Part shown: positions 10,100 through 22,200 of the stretch, one piece after another | Position numbering within the stretch: the first letter of the stretch is position 1 | How the letters are laid out: each line of letters starts with the position of its first letter | NCBI RefSeq assembly: GCF_030445035.2 | Contig: NC_080702.1 | Span: 28,846,053 to 28,910,052 of the forward strand | Length of the DNA stretch: 64,000 nucleotides | Origin: Dasypus novemcinctus | Taxonomy: Eukaryota; Chordata; Mammalia; Cingulata; Dasypodidae | Reading direction: 5' to 3' | Notes under the pieces: generated by a model | What the model was told of the DNA's origin: nothing | The model's database searches: none | What the model saw: only the letters and a program-made list of their open reading frames with translations | Position numbers and translations under genes: made by a program

Positions 10100-13000
10100 A
10101 TGACCGTCACGTACACGGCCCGCGTGGCGAACGCGCGCTTCGGCGGCTTCTCGCAGCTGCTGCTGCTGTGGCGCGGGAGCATCTACAAACTGCTGTGGCG
10201 CGAGCTGCTCTGCTTCCTGGGGCTCTACCTGGCGCTGAGCGCCACCTACCGGTGAGGCTGGCGGGGGGGGGCACCGCGCGGTCCCGGGCAGTTGGGGGGT
10301 GCCCACTGCGCGGTCCCGGGCAGCCGTGGGGGGAGCTCACCGCACGGTCCCGAGCAGCTGGGGCGGGAGCCCACCGCACGTTCCCGGGCAGCTGTGGGCA
10401 GCTCACCGCACGGTCCCGAGCAGCTGGGGGGGGAGCCCACCGCACGTTCCCGGGCAGCTGTGGGCAGCTCACCGCACGGTCCCGAGCAGCTGGGGGGGGA
10501 GCCCACTGCGCGGTCCCGGGCAGCTGTGGGGGGAGCTCACCGCACGGTCCCGAGCAGCTGGGAGGGGAGCTCACCGCACGGTCCCGAGCAGCTGGGGGGG
10601 GAGCCCACCGCACGTTCCCGGGCAGCTGTGGGCAGCTCACCGCGCGTCCCCGGGCAACTGGGGGTGGGGGACGACCCACCGCCAGTTCCCGGGCAGGGAA
10701 GGGGACCCCCACTACGCGTTCGGGGTAGCCGGTGGGGAGCCCACCGCGCGTTCCCGGGCAAGTGGGGGGGAACCCATCGCGCGTTCTCGGGCAGCTGGGG
10801 GAGGAGCTCACCGCGCATTCCTAGGCAGCTTGCGGGGGAGGGGGGCGGGGGGGGGGGAGCTCACCACAAGTTCTCAGGCAGCTGGGGGGGAGCCCACAAC
10901 GCGATCCCGGGCAGTTGAGGGGGGAGCTCGCAGTTTCAGCGCGTTCCCGGGTAGCTAGCTGAGGCGGCGGAGGGGGAGGGGCGTTCGGGGTAACTGGTGG
11001 GGGGCCCACCGTGCGTTCTCGGGCAGCTTGGGGGGGACTCACTACCCGTTCTCAGGTACCTGGGGGGGAACCCACGGCGCGTTTTCGGGTAGCTAGCGGG
11101 GGGAGCCCACCGCGCGTTCTCAGGTAGCTGGGGGGTGTGGAAAAGGCCCACGAGAGGGCCCCCTGGGTGCCAGCGGGAAGGGAGACATGCCACCGGGGCG
11201 GGAGCCAGTGGCCCTGGCCGTGACCCGCTCCTCCTACCCCCGCAGCTTCCTGCTGAACGAAGGGCAGAAGCGCTACTTCGAGAAGCTCGTCATTTACTGC
11301 GACCAGTACGCCAGCCTCATCCCCATCTCCTTCGTGCTCGGTGCGGCCGCGAGTCCCCCTTCCTGGGACCCCGAGACCCCCACTGCTGCCTCTCTGAGAC
11401 TCCCACCCCGTCCCCTCTCAGGCTATTCTCGGGAGGGAATAGCCTCTCAGACCAGGAGTGCTGCCTGTACCCCGCAGCCCCACAATCCTAGACCCCTCCG
11501 GCCTGGTACGGCCCCAAGACCTTGGATGTCACCTGGTTACCGCCCCTGTGTCACCTCAGCGACTCCTGCCTGCCCCAATGACTCCACCCTCCAGTCTAGC
11601 CTGGCAGACATTCCTCTGACCTGGCCTGCCCCCATGTGACCCCGGCCTCCCCCTCCCACTGTCCTGGACCCCCAGGGCTCCCCAACAGGGACCCTGCGTC
11701 CAACCCCTTCACACACTCCTGCTCGGGGGCATCATGGGACCCCAATGACTCCGTACTGAGACTCCCAACTCCCCAGACCAGGGGACCCTCGAGATGCCCC
11801 AGCCTCCCCAGCTCCCTCTGACATCCTCTCACAGCCCGGGGGAGGGGGGGGCCAAGTCCCCAGCCCAGGGTGGACAGTCCCTGACGCAGAGCCCCGACGC
11901 GCCCCGCAGGCTTCTACGTGACATTGGTGGTGCACCGCTGGTGGAACCAGTACCTGTGCATGCCGCTGCCCGACGCGCTCATGTGCGCCGTGGCGGGCAC
12001 GGTGCACGGGCACGACGAGCGCGGCCGCCTCTACCGGCGCACGCTCATGCGCTACGCGGGCCTCTCCGGGGTGCTGATCCTGCGCTCCGTCAGCACCGCC
12101 GTCTTCAAGCGCTTTCCCACCGTGGATCACGTCGTGGAGGCGGGTGAGGCCCGAGGCCCAGGAGGGGGGCGGAGGCGGGCGGGGGGGGGGGGGCCGGGGG
12201 GCGGGGCGAGTGACCCTGACCCCGCCCCTCCAGGGTTCATGACTCGCGAGGAGCGCAAGAAGTTCGAGAACCTGGACTCTGCCTACAACAAGTTCTGGGT
12301 CCCCTGCGTCTGGTTCTGCAACCTGGCAGCCCAAGCCCGGCGCGAGGGCCGCATCCGCGACAGCAGCGCCTTCAAACTGCTGCTGGAGGTGGGTGGTCCC
12401 TGGAGGCTCCGGCTGGGGGGGGGGGGGAATCATTCAGGGACAACTGCGACCCCTCCGCGCGCCCCCCCCAGCGAGGCCGACCGCAAACACTCAGGGCCGC
12501 CAGCCCTCCCTCACCACCCGCTCTTCTCCCTGGAGCCCGCAGGTGCACACTCCATCACCCACCAGGTGCGCACCTGCCTCCATCCCAGGTACCCGCACTT
12601 CATCCCCGAGGTGTGAGCCCCCATTAATGACCTCTGTGCGCTCCCCAGGAGCTGAATGGGTTTCGCGCCAAGTGCGGGATGCTCTTTCATTACGACTGGA
12701 TTAGCGTCCCCCTCGTGTACACCCAGGTGAGCGCGCTGTCTACACCCGGTGGCCAAGGTCTCGGGGACAAACGGAGACACGACTCCCACATACACACACA
12801 CCCCCATCGCAGTGACTCCCGGCCCTTGCCCGGGATCCCCGATGACCCCGAGGCCCGCCTCTGCCCCCAGGTGGTGACCATCGCCGTGTACAGCTACTTC
12901 CTGGCGTGTCTCATCGGCCGCCAATTCCTGGACCCCGCGCAGGGCTACAAAGACCACCAGCTGGACCTGTGCGTGCCCATCTTCACGCTCCTGCAGTTCT

Positions 13001-15136
13001 TTTTCTACGTGGGCTGGCTCAAGGTGGGTGGGGCCTCGGGGCCGGGGCAGGAAAGGGGGTCGCAAGGCTCCGCCTGCTTCCGCACAGCCCACCCCGCACC
13101 CACCTACCTCCTCAGGTCGCCGAGCAGCTCATCAACCCCTTCGGAGAGGACGACGACGACTTCGAGACCAACTTTCTCATCGACCGCAACTTCCAGGTGA
13201 CCCTCGCGCCCCTGGCGACTGGTCCCAAGCGACCCTCAAGCCAGTCCCCCACCCCCCCCCCCCGCCCCTGAACCCCGTCTCTCTCTTGAGACACCCGCGT
13301 GTCCGCGCCGGCAGGTGTCGATGCTGGCGGTGGACGAGATGTACGACGACCTGGCCGTGCTGGAGAAGGACCTGTACTGGGACGCGGCCAACGCGCGCGC
13401 CCCCTACACGGCGGCCACCGCCTTCCTGCTGCAGCACCCCTCTTTCCAGGGTTCCACCTTCGACATCACGTGAGCCAGCGCGCTGGTGGGGGGGGGCGAG
13501 GTCGCTGGGGGCCGTTTCGTATCTTGCTGGAAGGTCCCTGATCCGAGGGCAGGGCTAAGGGTTAAATTCTGTGGGACTGGGGGGGGGGGGGACTGGGGGC
13601 GGGGTCAAAGCCCTTCCTGGGGGCGGGGCTAAGGTCCGGCACGATTGGACAGGCCGAGGCGGTGCCAAAGGGGTCGGGGCGGGGTCTGAATAAATTTGAG
13701 GCTGAGGCCGAGCTCGGACTTGAGGGGTCAAGGTCTTTGGGGGACCAAGGGGTGGGTGGGGCCAGAGGCAGCAGCGTGCCTCGATTCCCACTCTGTCAGT
13801 CATGCAGAGGGGCGGGGCCGTGGCGCTGACCTGGGGGGTCGGTGGGGGGAGCTCTGGCAATCATGCAGAGGGGCGGGGCCGTGGCGCTGATGGGGGGTCG
13901 GTGGCAGGGGGGGCTCTGTCAATCATGCAGAGGGGCGGGGACGAGGCGCTGACCCGGGGGTCGGTGGGGGGGCTCTGTCAATCATGCAGAGGGGCGGGGC
14001 CGTGGTGCTGACCCGGGGGTCGGTGGCTGGGGGCTCTGTCAATCATGCAGAGGGGCGGGGACGTGCCATTGACCTGGGAGTCGGTGGGGGGGCCCTGTCA
14101 ATCATGTAGAGGGGCGGGGCCGTGTCGCTGACGGGCGGGGGGGGGGTCGGGGGGGGCTCTGTCAATCACGCAGAGGGGCGGGGCCGTGGCGCTGACGGGG
14201 GGTCGGTGGCAGGGGGGCTCTGTCAATCATGCAGAGGGGGTCGGTTTGGGGGCTCTGTCAATCATGCAGAGGGCCGGGGACGTGGCATTGACCTGGGAGT
14301 CGGTGGGGGGGTTCTGTCAATCATGCAGAGGGGCGGGGCCGTGGCGCTGACCTGGGGGTCGGCAGGGGGGCTCTATCAATCATGCAGAGGGGCGGGGCCG
14401 TGGCGCTGACCCGGGGGTCGGTGGCAGGGGGGGCTCTGTCAATCATGCAGAGGTGCGGGGCCGTGGCGCTGATGGGGGCTAGATGGCAGGGGGTCTCTGT
14501 CAATCATGCAGAGGGGCGGGGCCGTGGCGCTGACCTGGGGGTCGGTGGCAGGGGGGGCTCTGTCAATCATGCAGAGGGGCGGGGCCGTGGCGCTGACCTG
14601 GGGGTCGGTGGCAGGGGGGGCTCTGTCAATCATGCAGAGGGGTGGGGCCGTGGCGCTGACCTGTGGGTCTGTGGGGGGGCTCTTCAATCACGCAGAGGGG
14701 CGGGGCCGTGTCGTGACCCGGGGGCCCCTCCCGCAGGCTCGCCAAGGAGGACATGCAGTTCCAGCGGCTGGACGGCGCGGACGGGCCCCTGGGCGAGGCG
14801 CACGGCGACCTGCTGCAGCGGCTCCTGCCCGCAGGTGCGCCCGGGGGCCTGCTGGGCCGGCGCCTGTCGCTGCTGCGCCGCAAGAACAGCTGCATGTCCG
14901 AGGGGTCCACCGCCAACAGCTGCACCTGCCCCGCCGCCCCCGACGGCGCGGCCCGGGAGTGCGGCTGCGGCGAACTGCTGGAAGCCGGCCCGCGGGAGCC
15001 GGATGCCGAGACGCTCGCCGAGCCCGAGCCGCCCCCCCCGGACGACTTACTGGGGGTGACCATACCTGGGCCCCGAGCCCCGGCGCCCCCCTGGCTGCCC
15101 AGCCCCATCGGCGAGGAAGAGGAGTCTCTGGCTTGA
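10100..15136 (+). CDS. BEST2: BEST2, bestrophin-2 chloride channel
   Basis: Nine coding exons: 10100-10251, 11246-11340, 11910-12143, 12234-12388, 12649-12726, 12871-13023, 13116-13196, 13315-13469 and 14737-15136, all with GT-AG junctions, giving a predicted 500-residue protein (human about 509). The start [14 protein letters not shown] lies in a strong Kozak context (gccaccATGA). Bestrophins are pentameric calcium-activated anion channels of the plasma membrane. The neck residues I76, F80 and F84 fall in the [15 protein letters not shown] stretch of the second and third exons, and the acidic EDDDDFETN of exon seven is the calcium clasp. The C-terminal exon is the most diverged part but ends with the family's [11 protein letters not shown]-like tail. 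Introns one and eight hold minisatellites. The nearby head-to-tail neighbour GET3 is 2.9 kb upstream; HOOK2 converges from the other side. Confidence 0.96.
10255..11140. repeat. Minisatellite in BEST2 intron 1
   Basis: Tandem units of roughly 30-65 bp built on 'ccgcacggtcccgagcagctggg' and 'cgcacgttcccgggcagctg' variants. The first half (10270-10660) is well preserved, the second half degenerate. It fills most of BEST2 intron 1; open frames across it are artefacts. Confidence 0.9.
13795..14720. repeat. Minisatellite in last BEST2 intron (about 60-bp unit, 16 copies)
   Basis: The marker text 'caatcatgcagaggggcgg' or a close variant recurs about every 60 bp, at 13799, 13859, 13919, 13979, 14039, 14099, 14163, 14224, 14258, 14317, 14376, 14440, 14502, 14565, 14627 and 14684. 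Each unit also contains an SP1-like GGGGCGGGGCC. The array stops about 20 bp before the acceptor of the last BEST2 exon. Confidence 0.95.
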
Positions 15137-15515
15137 GACCCCCCAGCTTCCAGGCCCCCCCAAGTCAGGAAACCACCCCTCCACGCCATGCGGGCCGTGT
15201 CTGCGTGCCTCCCCACCTCTCACCTTGTCACCTGCTACCCGCACAGGAGCCACCAGCCCTTTGGCCCAGAAGCCCGTGGACCAAAGACGTCAGGGGCGAT
15301 TCCTCCAGCTTTTTCGAACAGCCTGTCTCTCCCACCAGCTCGACTTCTTGCCACCTCATGCCCAAAAGCTCTCCAACAATGCTTCGTGCCTTTCTTCTTT
15401 TCATTAAAACGGAGCTCCCAGGGCCTACCTCACTAAATTGCCCTGAGGAGGGAAGGAAAAATACCACTGGCGTTTGGGACATCATAGGTGCTCAATAAAA
15501 TGCTACTGGTTTGAA
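15137..15515 (+). promoter_or_regulatory. BEST2: BEST2 3' UTR with candidate poly-A signals
   Basis: Two candidate signals follow the stop: ATTAAA at 15403-15408 and AATAAA at 15494-15499. The second sits in 'ggtgctcaataaaatgct', text typical of the tails of old L2/MIR repeats, so the signal may be repeat-derived. Which one is used cannot be told from sequence. Confidence 0.6.
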
Positions 15516-15804
15516 CTCAAAACGCACCTGGCCTGGCTTCTCCTGACAGACGTTATGCGAAATAAGATTTGAGAATTTGATAACACTCCCTCCCATACAC
15601 ACACACTTCTTCCCAAACTCTGGAAATGTCCGACAGTGCCAGCACTATCCTGGCAACAGAGCTTCCTTCTGCCACCAATTCAGAGCAGGCAACTGTCCCC
15701 AAATTCCCTCCCTTTAGGGCTCCTGGTCTTAATTTTTTTTTTTTAATTTTTTTAAAGATACATAGGTCACACAAAATGTTACATTAAAAAACATAAGAGC
15801 TTCC

Positions 15805-16276
15805 TGTATTAGTCAGCCAAAGGGGTCCTGATGCAAAATACCAGAAACTGGTTGGTTTTTATAAAGGGTATTTAGTTGGGGTAGCAGCTTACAGATACCA
15901 GACCATAAAGCATAAGCTACTTCCCTCCCCAAAGTCTATTTGGGGCAAGATGACTGCCAACCTCTGCAAGGGCTCAGGCTTCCTGGTTTCCTCCGTTCCT
16001 GGGGCTTGCTTTACTCTGGGTTCAAGGTTCCTTTCTTCCTGGGGCTGGCTTCTCTTTCCTCTGTGAGCGGACTTCCCGGGGCTCCAGCATAAAATTCTAG
16101 CATCAGAAATCCCCCCACTCTGTCCCTTGCCGTGTCTTTTATCTATGAGTCCCCACCCACCAAGGGGTGGGGGCTGAACGCCCTAATCAAAACTCAATCC
16201 TGCCCAGGTACGGATCAGATGACAAGCCTAATCAGTATCTATTTTTGGAGTTCATCAATTCTGTCAAACTGTGACA
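15805..16276 (-). repeat. Solo LTR-like fossil
   Basis: About 470 bp bounded by TG and CA, with a related copy at 55690-56257. Read on the minus strand it has a TATA-like segment upstream of its middle. No internal coding region is attached. Likely an old retroviral-type (possibly ERVL-MaLR-like) solo LTR; the family is not certain. Confidence 0.5.
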
Positions 16277-16599
16277 GTTCCCATATACCCTACTCCAGGT
16301 CTGAATTTAAGCATAGGCTAACCACTCCTGAATTTCCAAGTTCAGCCAGGAAACATCTTCCCCCAGTTCTTGACCCAGAGACTCAACTGCTTTCTTGGTG
16401 TCCCCACGGAGGGATCTCGGAGCCACCTGGTACATACTAGCTCCCTATTGTCCCCCCCCCCCGACCTGTCCCACCCTCCATTCAGCTTTGCCCTTCCCGT
16501 GATGCGGCTGTGTGGCCTCAGCCTCGCCAACTTCGCTCAGCCCCTCCACATCCGTGTCAGGTAGATCTGCCTTCAATCTGACCCAGAGACCAAGCCCTT

Positions 16600-17030
16600 C
16601 TCCCCGCTCCCAGGCCCCACTCTGGGCTCCTGGCTTCCTGCCTCCACTCTAGTCTATTCCCCACCACTTCCTCCTTTGCTCAGGACCCTCCCTGGCTCCC
16701 ACCTCACTCTCCGCAAGGCCCTGGAGGACCTGTGACGTCACGTCCCTGCTCCCCTCTCTTCCTCACCATCTCCCTCCCCGAGCTCCAGCCACGGGGGCCT
16801 AACTCCCTTGTGCCCACCAAGCGGGTCCTCCCTCAGGGCCTTTGCACGTGCTGTTCCCACTACCTGGATCGCTCTTCCCTGAGATACATGCCCAGTCTAT
16901 CTCTCACCTCCTTACAGTCTTTGCTCAAATGTCACTTCTTTGGTGAGATCTCCTTCCCTAGCCTTTTATTAAGAATTGGCAATTCCTCATCATTCCAAGT
17001 ACAAGTTCCAAACACACTGTGTGCCTGGTA
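16600..17030. repeat. Ancient repeat, L2-like
   Basis: Contains 'cctcagggcctttgcacgtgct' in shortened form and 'tttgctcaaatgtcacttc', text typical of old mammalian-wide repeats; similar text recurs near 28360-28560 and 53570-53720. Family assignment is tentative. Confidence 0.4.
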
Positions 17031-17036
17031 ATAAAT

Positions 17037-17688
17037 TTTTTTTTCTTAATTTTTATATATTTTCCCCCTTCTCCTCCCATCCTGCTGTTTTTGCCATCTG
17101 TGTTGTTATCTTATTTTCTCTCCTCTAGGATTCAACGGGATTCGATCCTGGGGACGTCTGATACGGAGAGAGGTTCCCTGTCAATTGTACCACCTCAGTT
17201 CCTGGTCTCTGCTGCACTTCACCTTGACTCTCCCCTTGTCTCTCTTTTTTTTTTTAAAGATTTATTTTATTTCTCCTCCCACCTTGCTGCTTGCTTGCTG
17301 TCTGCTCTCTTTGTCTTTTCACTGTGTCACTCGTGTCTGCTTGTCTCCCTTCGTTGCATCATCTTGCTGCGCCAGGTCTCCGCGTGCATGGGCCAGCCTG
17401 CCTTCACAAGGAGTCCCTAGGAAGTGAACCCAGGGCCTCCCATATGGTAGATGGGAGCCCAATCAGTTGAGCCACATCTGCTTCCTGTCTTGTCTCTCTT
17501 TTGACGCGTCACCATCTTGCTGTGTGACTCACTTGTGTGGGCACTGGCTCACCGCATGGGCACTCACGTGGGCACTGGCTTGCCACATGGGCACACTTTC
17601 TCTTTTTCATCAGGAAGCCCCCAGGATCGAACCCAGTTCCTCCCAAATGGTAGGTGGAAGCTCTATCACTTGAGCCACATCCGCTTCC
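17037..17688 (-). repeat. Older long-variant DAS SINE split by a younger copy
   Basis: Outer element 17037-17248 plus 17489-17688. Its left part carries the extra module ('gattcgatcctgggg', 'ccacctcagttcctggtct') shared with the 967-1466 element. A younger copy interrupts it. Confidence 0.75.
17249..17488 (-). repeat. Younger DAS-type SINE nested in older copy
   Basis: Flanked by a perfect 14-bp duplication cttgtctctctttt at 17235-17248 and 17489-17502. Shorter than other copies (about 240 bp), with a reduced middle. Confidence 0.85.
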
Positions 17689-17860
17689 CATAAATATTTG
17701 ATTAAAAAAAAGAAAAAGAGAAAGGGAATTAAAGGAAAAGGAAGGAACAAATCAGGGAGAAAGGAAGAAAGGGAGAGAGAGACCACAAACTGCCCTAGGG
17801 GAGATTTGAATTACCAGTAGACCAGCCAAAAGGGTTCATGCTAGTTCAACAAATGAGTCT

Positions 17861-18232
17861 TTTTTTTTTTTTAATATTTATTTATTTATTCATTTTCTCC
17901 CCTCCCCCGGTTGTCTGTTCTCTGTGTCTATTTGCTGCGTCTTGTTTCTTTGTCCGCTTCTGTTGTCGTCAGCCGCACGGGAAGTATGGGCGGCGCCATT
18001 CCTGGGCAGGCTGCACTTTCTTTCGCGCTGGGCGGCTGTCCTTACGGGGTGCATTCCTTGAGCGTGGGACTCCCCTATGCGGGGGACACCCCTGCGTGGT
18101 GCGGCACTCCTTGCGCGCATCAGCACTGTGCATGGGCCAGCTCCACATGGGTCAAGGAGGCCTGGGGTTTGAACTGCGTACCTCCCATGTGGTAGACGGA
18201 CGCCCTAACCACTGTGTCAAGTCTGTTTCCCA
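17861..18232 (-). repeat. DAS SINE with TSD
   Basis: Antisense full-length copy; flanks 'tcaacaaatgagtct' before and 'tcaacaaatgattct' after are its near-perfect target duplication. Confidence 0.9.
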
Positions 18233-18283
18233 TCAACAAATGATTCTGAGTTATTAATTTGCACGATAAAAGAATAACCAAAC

Positions 18284-18670
18284 TGGGAAGCAGATTTGGC
18301 TCAACTGATAAGAGCGTCCACCTACCACATGGAGGGTCCAGGGTTCAAACCCAGGGCCTCCTGACCCATGTGATGAGCTGGCCCATGTGCAGTGCTGATG
18401 TGCCCAAGGAGTGCTGGGCCATGCAGGGGTGTCCCCCACATAGGGGAGCCCCACGCGCAAGGAGTGTGCCCCACAAGGAGAGCCACCCAGTGCGACGAAA
18501 GTGCAGCCTGCCCAGGAGTGGCGCCACACACACAGAGAGCTGACGCAACAAAAAGAGACACAGATTCCCGGTGCCGCTGACAAGAATGCAAGTGGACACA
18601 GAAGAACACAGTGAATGGACACAGACAGCAGACAATGGGGGCCAGGGGAAAGGGGGAGAAATAAAAGAAT
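18284..18670 (+). repeat. DAS SINE with TSD
   Basis: Sense copy starting 'gggaagcagatttggctca' and ending in an A-rich tail; flanks of the form aaagaatarccaaa at about 18270 and 18671. Confidence 0.88.
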
Positions 18671-19018
18671 AAAGAATAGCCAAATCCTTTCCCACTTTTT
18701 TTTCTCTGTAGCCCTTCTCACACCAGACATTTTGATTGTGTTCATTGTCAGTCTCCCCTTCTTGGAAATGTCCGCTTGATAAAGGCAGATTTTCTGTGTC
18801 TACAGATGCTGCAGACATCCCACCACCCACGCAGAGCCACAAACATGATCCTCCCCTCCCACTGGGCGCTGGCTATCAGTCACTCACCCTTTAGTGAGAA
18901 TGCCAACTGGGCCCTTTCTTAGAAGCACCGCTCAGGGCCGTGGTACAGCAGAGAGAGAAAGAAACCCACTTTCTCGCCCTCACCTCGGGGGCCCCAGCAT
19001 CCAGGCAGATTTAAAGTC

Positions 19019-19024
19019 TTTATT
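19019..19024 (-). promoter_or_regulatory. HOOK2: HOOK2 poly-A signal
   Basis: AATAAA on the minus strand, about 235 bp beyond the HOOK2 stop codon; cleavage expected near 19000. Confidence 0.8.
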
Positions 19025-19258
19025 ATTTTTCACTTCAGATTAAAAAAATACACACGCACACCCTCCCCGGGCGGCTCATTAATTCCAGAGATGAAATCAC
19101 GAGGAAGAATCACACTGCTCCAAAGAACAGGCCCGATCTTGCTTCCTGCCCCACAGCTTGTTCCACCTGCACGTGGAAGAGCAAGGGGGCTGGGGCATGA
19201 CCCTGAGTTGCAGGGGGACGGCGGGCTGGGTGGCAGGGGGCCAAGCCCCCGAGGGTCA

Positions 19259-22200
19259 TCAGTGCTTGTCGGCGGGGCGCAGGTTCAAGGGCGCTAGACG
19301 CCCCAGGGGTCCCCGGCGCGCGTTGGTGGCCAGGCGCTGCTGGGCCAGGAAGGACTGCGCATGTGCGGGCGCCCGCTCGTCCCCCGCTCGCTGCTGCAGG
19401 GCCATGCCCTGGAGGGAAGGGGACACGGCTGGGGTCAGGGGGGAGCCGAGGCCCCCCCCCCTCCAGCCCCGCGCCCCAGGGGGGGAGACTCGTGCTCACC
19501 ATGTTGTACCACGCGCTGATGAGCAGCTTTTCTTCCTGCTCTCGCTGGCTCCGGCTCTTCTCAAAGTCCATCTGCCGTGGAGGCAACGGTCAGGGGCCCG
19601 GGGAGCCAGGGAAGTGGGGGGGGGGGGGGTGTCCCCGGGGACAGGCCAAGGCTCCTGACCTCCAGGTGCCGCAGGCGGACGTCCCGCTCCCGGAGCTGCG
19701 ACCGCAGGGCGTGGAGTTCCGGAGGGGCCCCTCCCGGTGGTGGCCGCTGTTTGGGTTCCAGGGTCTGGATGACCTAAGAATTGGGGAGGCCACAGGCAAG
19801 GTGAGCTCCCCAACCCTCCCCCCCACCCCCCGGCATGTTGGGGTGCATCAGGGGCGACAGCCGGTGGCAGGCGTGGGCAGGGAGGCCGGGGCTGGCAGAA
19901 GGCCCGGGGAAGCCACAAGCGGAGAGAGCTCCCAACCCCACCCCCCGGCATGTTGGGGTGCATCGGGGGCGACGGCCGGTGGCAGGCGTGGGCAGGGAGG
20001 CCGGGGCTGGCAGAAGGCCCGGGGAAGCCACAAGCGGAGAGAGCTCCCAACCCCAACCCCCGGCATGTTGGGGTGCATCGGGGGCGACGGCCGGTGGCAG
20101 GCGTGGGCAGGGAGGCCGGGGCTGGCAGAAGGCCCGGGGAAGCCACAAGCGGAGAGAGCTCCCCGATCATGCATCGGGGGCGACGGCCGGTGGCAGGTGC
20201 AGGCAGGGCGGCCGGGGCTGGCGGGCAGCGCGGGGACCCGCGGGCCTGCGCACCATGCGGGCCTTGTCCACGTAGCGGCGGCAGCGCTCCTCCATGGCCC
20301 GCAGGTCCGCGTCCTTCTTCTGCAGGCTGTGCTGCAGCTCCTCGATTCGCCGGGCCGCTGCGGGGGGCGGGGAGACGCCTCAGCTCCAGCCCAGGCTCGG
20401 TGCCCCCCACCCATGCCTGCCTCCCGAGGTCCCCCTCTCACTGCTGCTGTCGGCAGGCGGCTCCAGCTTCTCCAGGTACTCGCGCTTCCGCTGCAGCTCC
20501 AAATCCGCCTCGTGCAGCTTCTGCCTGCGGGGGGACGGGGGCCAGCAGCAGGCTGACCTCTGGGCCTCGATCCTCCCGTTGGGGCCCCCCCGCAGCGAGC
20601 CAGAAATGCCCAGCTCGGGGACCCAGACGCCTCTCAGGCCACCGGCCCCGCTCCCTCCACCTCTTCTGCCATGGGAGCCACAATTGTCCACCCCCCTCGC
20701 CAGTGGCCCTGCTATGAGTCCCCATCTGTCCACCCCCCCCATCCCACCGTGGTCCAGCCACCACCATCCCCTCGCCGGCCTATTCCAGTCCCGACCCCTT
20801 AGTTCCATTCTCCACCCAGCAGCCAGGGGTCTTTCTAGAATGCAAATCTTTTAGGAGGAAACGCAAATGAAAACTTTTCGGTTCTGCTCTCCGTGTGGCA
20901 GATCCTGCTTCCCGGATGAGAGCCTGTCGTGCACTGAACATGGAATGTGGTATAACAGCTTTTAGCTGACCTTTCGGCTGTGGCTACTAAGAGTATAAAA
21001 GGGGAAGCGGACTTGGCCCAGTGGTTAGGGCGTCCGCCTACCACATGGGAGGTCCAGGGTTCAAACCCTGGGCCCTTGACCCATGTGGAGCTGGCCCATG
21101 CGCAGTGCTGATGGGCGCAAGGAGTGCCCTGCCACGCAGGGGTGTCCCCCGCGTAGGGGAGCCCCACGCGCAAGGAGTGCGCCCCACAAGGAGAGTTGCC
21201 CAGGAGTGGCACTGCACACACAGAGAGCTGACAAAGCAAGGTGACGCAACAAAATGAGACATAGATTCCGGGTGCCTCTGACACAAGTGGGCACAGAAGA
21301 TCACACAGCGAATGGACACAGAAAGCAGACAACAGGTGGGGGTGGGGGAGAAATAAATTAAAAATAAATCTTAAAAAAAAAAAAAGTATAAAGGCCTGTA
21401 CTTTCAGAGCCACCAACTCCACTTTGTGAATTTATTCCATGGTGATATTGGCTCAGGGAGCCAAATGACGATGTATATACAAAGTTTTACTCTGTAGCCC
21501 TGCTGGAGATTGCAAATCTCTAGAGAGGATGAATTAAATACACTGTAATTTCCACCAATGAAATGCTAGAGGCCAGCCCTTCTCAACCAGAATTCCACAG
21601 AAGTAAGCCCCTGTTGTAGCACCCCAGTGTCCAGGGTCCGGTAAAGAAATATTCCCTGTCCTACGCTCTGGGACAGGACCACCTACCCACCAGCCTGGGA
21701 GAACCAAGAAGAGTCACCTGTATCATTTTTTACAAGGCTTGATTTTCCCGTGGAACCCCAATGACAAAGGCTGTCAATTGATAAGACTGCCCTTATCAAT
21801 TCAGATAGAGCAATTCCCCGCATCTTCATCTTGTAAAGTATTAAAAGGCAAGCACCCACTACGACACACATGTTATGCTGATTTTCGTGTAGAGGAGGGA
21901 TGAATGCATCTATCTATATTCACGTTCACTTGCATTGCCTTAAAAAAACTCTGGGAGGATTTCCAGAATAAAGGAACTGGAACGAGTAGGATGGAAACTG
22001 AATCAGGGAAGTGGATTTGGCTTAACTGATAGAGCGTTCCCCTACCACATGGGAGGTCCACGGTTCAAACCCCGGGCCTCCTTGACCCGTGTGCAGCTGG
22101 CCCATGCGCAGTGCTGATGCGCGCAAGGAGTGCCCTGCCACGCAGGGGTGTCCCCCGTGTAGGGGAGCCCCACGCGCAAGGAGTGCGTCCTGCGCGAAAA

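Noticed and set aside
10107-10958. Repetitive frames of more than 200 codons on both strands in BEST2 intron 1
   Set aside because: By-products of the minisatellite whose unit length is near a multiple of three in places.
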